NCBI GenBank assembly: GCA_031411655.1
Contig: JANOBM010000056.1
Coordinates: forward strand, 62,001-126,000
DNA: 64,000 nucleotides
From: UBA6163 sp031411655
Lineage (GTDB): Bacteria; Planctomycetota; Planctomycetia; Pirellulales; Pirellulaceae
Direction of reading: 5' to 3'
The notes below the pieces were generated by a model that saw only the letters and a program-made list of their open reading frames with translations, searched no databases and had not been told where the DNA came from. The position numbers and the translations under genes are program-made. Positions 61,918 through 64,000 of the stretch are shown here, in pieces. How positions within the stretch are numbered: the stretch's first letter is position 1; the number at the start of each line of letters is the position of its first letter.

Positions 61918-62943
61918 ATGAAATCAATTCTTGTTACAGGAGGTGCCGGCTTCATTGGCAGTCAATTTGTGCGACAGACTATCGCGGCCCAACTGGCAAA
62001 AGTGATTGTTCTCGACTCGTTGACTTACGCCGGTAATCTCGGAAATCTTGAAGAAGTTGCGGACTCGGCGCTGCTTCACTTTTATCGCGGCGATATCGCT
62101 GACGGCGGGTTGGTAGCAGGGCTGTTGCTTAAGCATCAATGTGATGCCGTTATTCACTTTGCGGCTGAGACTCACGTTGATCGTTCGATCCGGAGGCCAG
62201 GAAAGTTCGTCCAGACCAATGTCGTGGGGACATGTTCATTACTTGACGCAGCGTTGCATCATTATCAATCGATGGATGAAGTGGAGCGTCGCTTATTCCG
62301 TTTCCTTCATGTTTCCACTGACGAAGTTTACGGACAGCTTGGTGAATCGGGGCAATTCTCCGAGACGTCGTGCTATGCCCCATCTTCTCCCTATGCTGCT
62401 TCAAAAGCATCGAGCGACCACTTTGTCAGGGCTTACTTCAAGACCTACGGATTCCCCTCACTCATTACCAACTGCTCCAATAATTACGGCCCATTTCAAA
62501 ACGTGGAGAAACTTATTCCGTCGACCATTTCCAAAGCGATTCGGGGAGAAGCGTTGCCCGTTTATGGTACTGGTAAGAACGTACGAGATTGGTTGCACGT
62601 AGAGGATCATTGCCGTGCCCTACTAATGGTTCTTGAGAGTGGTCGGGTCGGCGAGACCTATAGCATCGGAGGTGATTCGGAGTTGGCCAACATTGATGTT
62701 GTACGACAGATTTGTGCACATCTTGATAAGACGATCGGAGTACCGGATAAGTCGTTTAGTGACTTAATTCGCTACGTAGACGATCGTCCAGGCCATGATT
62801 TTCGATACGCAATCAATCACTCTAAGATCACTAGCGAACTGGGCTGGCGCCCCAAAATTGAGTTTCACTCAGGAATCGCGAGAACCGTCGATTGGTATGT
62901 GCAAAACAACGGCCTCGCTACCCAATCGGGTTCGTCCCCCTAG
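61918..62943 (+). CDS. dTDP-glucose 4,6-dehydratase-like (RmlB family)
   Basis: A 341-residue extended SDR. Motifs: NAD-binding ILVTGGAGFIGSQFVRQT, HFAAETHVDRSI, the family's FLHVSTDEVYGQLGE with Thr-Asp-Glu, SPYAASKASSDHFVRAY with YxxxK, and NNYGPFQNVEKLIPSTI followed by VRDWLHVEDHCRAL. These match RmlB, which converts dTDP-glucose to the 4-keto-6-deoxy sugar that feeds rhamnose and other deoxy-sugars. The specific nucleotide is not certain, so the symbol is withheld. It starts 28 bases after the preceding stop and seems to be the last gene of the lipid operon; it could equally serve the exopolysaccharide system. No rmlA, rmlC or rmlD is in the window. Confidence 0.9.
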   Translation: MKSILVTGGAGFIGSQFVRQTIAAQLAKVIVLDSLTYAGNLGNLEEVADSALLHFYRGDIADGGLVAGLLLKHQCDAVIHFAAETHVDRSIRRPGKFVQTNVVGTCSLLDAALHHYQSMDEVERRLFRFLHVSTDEVYGQLGESGQFSETSCYAPSSPYAASKASSDHFVRAYFKTYGFPSLITNCSNNYGPFQNVEKLIPSTISKAIRGEALPVYGTGKNVRDWLHVEDHCRALLMVLESGRVGETYSIGGDSELANIDVVRQICAHLDKTIGVPDKSFSDLIRYVDDRPGHDFRYAINHSKITSELGWRPKIEFHSGIARTVDWYVQNNGLATQSGSSP

Positions 62944-63225
62944 GGTTGTAAAACGCTGTCCGCAACCGCCGAAACCTGTCGACTGCAAGGGAATATCGTC
63001 GTGTGCCCGAGTTCCCTGCCTGAACAATTGTCGATCACCTCGAGCGTCCGCAAAGTGTCATCGTCAGTTCGTTTCACCCGCATAGGATCATCGTGCCTGT
63101 AGATTTCGCGCGAGGTAAACTTCCGCCCGGAGTGACTGCGCCGGGTTGCCGATTGAGCATCGAAATCGGATATTAAGGCACGTACGTCTTGAGCCACTTT
63201 CCCTTTAACCCTGATGTAAGATCGA

Positions 63226-64000
63226 ATGTCTGCATTTCCGAATATCCCAAAGATTGAGTACGAAGGCCCGAAGAGCGACAATCCACTCGCGTTTCGCTGG
63301 TACAACCCGAACGAAATCATCGAGGGAAAGACGATGCGAGATCACTTGCGATTCTCGATCGTTTACTGGCATACATTTCGTGGAACCGGTAGCGACCCAT
63401 TTGGGCCTGGGACAGCGGTTCGGCCGTGGGACGACGGATCGAACAGTGTTGAGAATGCATGTGTTCGTGCGCGGGTTGCGTTCGAGCTGTTCGAGAAGTT
63501 ACAAGCTCCTTTTTACGCGTTTCATGATCGCGATGTGGCACCCGAAGGAGATACCCTCAAGCAATCGCACAAGAACTTTGATGCCGTCGTTGATGTTCTC
63601 GAAGAAGAGCAAAAACGATCGGGTGTAAAACTTCTCTGGGGCACGGCGAACCTATTTAGCAACCCTCGTTTCATGCATGGTGCGGCGACAAGCTGCAATG
63701 CCGATGTGTTTGCCTATGGCGCAGCCCAGGTCAAAAAATGCTTGGAAGTTACCAAACGCTTGGGTGGTGAAAATTATGTGTTCTGGGGCGGACGAGAAGG
63801 TTATCAAACGCTCTATAACACCGACATGAAGCGAGAGCTGGATCACTTGGCGAAGTTTTTTCACATGGCGGTGGACTACGCCAAGAAGATTGGATTCACG
63901 GGGCAGTTTTTGATTGAGCCCAAGCCTAAAGAGCCGACCAAGCATCAGTACGACAGTGACGCAGCCGCATGCATTAACTTCCTAAGAGCATACGGCCTGC
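63226..64000 (+). CDS. xylA: Xylose isomerase, N-terminal part (runs off the window)
   Basis: Xylose isomerase interconverts xylose and xylulose (and glucose and fructose) with two divalent metals. ATG 63226 (MSAFPNIPKIEYEGPKSDN) begins a frame open to the window end, 258 codons of a normal length of about 440. Visible hallmarks: LAFRWYNPNEIIEGKTM, YWHTFRGTGSDPFG, AFHDRDVAPEG with the active-site His-Asp pair, LLWGTANLFSNPRFMHGAAT, YVFWGGREGY and FLIEPKPKEPTKHQYD with the metal-binding Glu. It is the class II type by its N-terminal insert. The 282 bases upstream (62944-63225) hold no gene I can support and should carry the promoter. Confidence 0.94.
   Translation, partial: MSAFPNIPKIEYEGPKSDNPLAFRWYNPNEIIEGKTMRDHLRFSIVYWHTFRGTGSDPFGPGTAVRPWDDGSNSVENACVRARVAFELFEKLQAPFYAFHDRDVAPEGDTLKQSHKNFDAVVDVLEEEQKRSGVKLLWGTANLFSNPRFMHGAATSCNADVFAYGAAQVKKCLEVTKRLGGENYVFWGGREGYQTLYNTDMKRELDHLAKFFHMAVDYAKKIGFTGQFLIEPKPKEPTKHQYDSDAAACINFLRAYGL

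Noticed and set aside
62940..63320. Minus-strand frame of 126 codons before and over the xylA start
   Set aside because: Overlaps the well-supported N-terminus of xylose isomerase and lacks any protein-family feature.

Overview
The window looks like a chromosome segment of a planctomycete, most likely of the Pirellulales (Rhodopirellula-like). This is inferred from gene content; no rRNA is present. The supporting content is a very large PVC-type haem-binding dehydrogenase, a DUF1080 lipoprotein, several Ser/Thr kinases including one with DWG in place of DFG, an ECF-like sigma protein next to a kinase, the squalene genes hpnCDE, and a PUFA-synthase-like megasynthase. I saw no tRNA, rRNA, CRISPR array, insertion sequence or phage genes. 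Both ends cut genes: ribF on the left and xylA on the right.

Positions 1-17180 are mostly housekeeping and isoprenoid metabolism: ribF (partial), a DHH phosphoesterase, a large secreted protein, purB, ppk1, two exported proteins, a small YjfB-like protein, ispH, then hpnC-hpnD-hpnE for squalene. They end with a gene fusing a class II photolyase to a FAD-dependent oxidoreductase. Positions 17307-25037 are a minus-strand signalling block: a Ser/Thr kinase with an extracytoplasmic DNRLRE-like domain, an ECF-sigma-like protein, an FHA-GGDEF diguanylate cyclase and a second large kinase. Positions 25375-38588 hold sdaA, leuA with a hairpin-rich leader, a small lipoprotein, the 1281-residue haem protein, a secreted caspase-like protease with an EF-hand loop, a CPA2 antiporter next to pyruvate kinase, and an SDR.

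Positions 38786-46162 are an exopolysaccharide locus: a Wzc-like tyrosine autokinase, a Wza-like export lipoprotein, a Cys-rich lipoprotein and a WbaP-like initiating sugar transferase. A cobalamin-binding-type radical SAM gene follows on the minus strand. Divergent from it is the most notable system in the window, a probable six-gene operon (48833-62943). It encodes a thioester-reductase-like SDR with an SCP2-like tail; a 2642-residue iterative synthase with the order KS, inactive KS, AT, ACP, ACP, KR, DH; a FabL-like enoyl reductase with a Y-x6-K signature; an HHxxxDG acyltransferase of the condensation/WS-DGAT superfamily; a membrane-anchored unknown protein; and an RmlB-like NDP-sugar 4,6-dehydratase. 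Read together, these could build a polyketide-type long acyl chain, saturate it in trans, release it reductively, esterify it and possibly glycosylate it. That pathway is an inference and the product is unknown.
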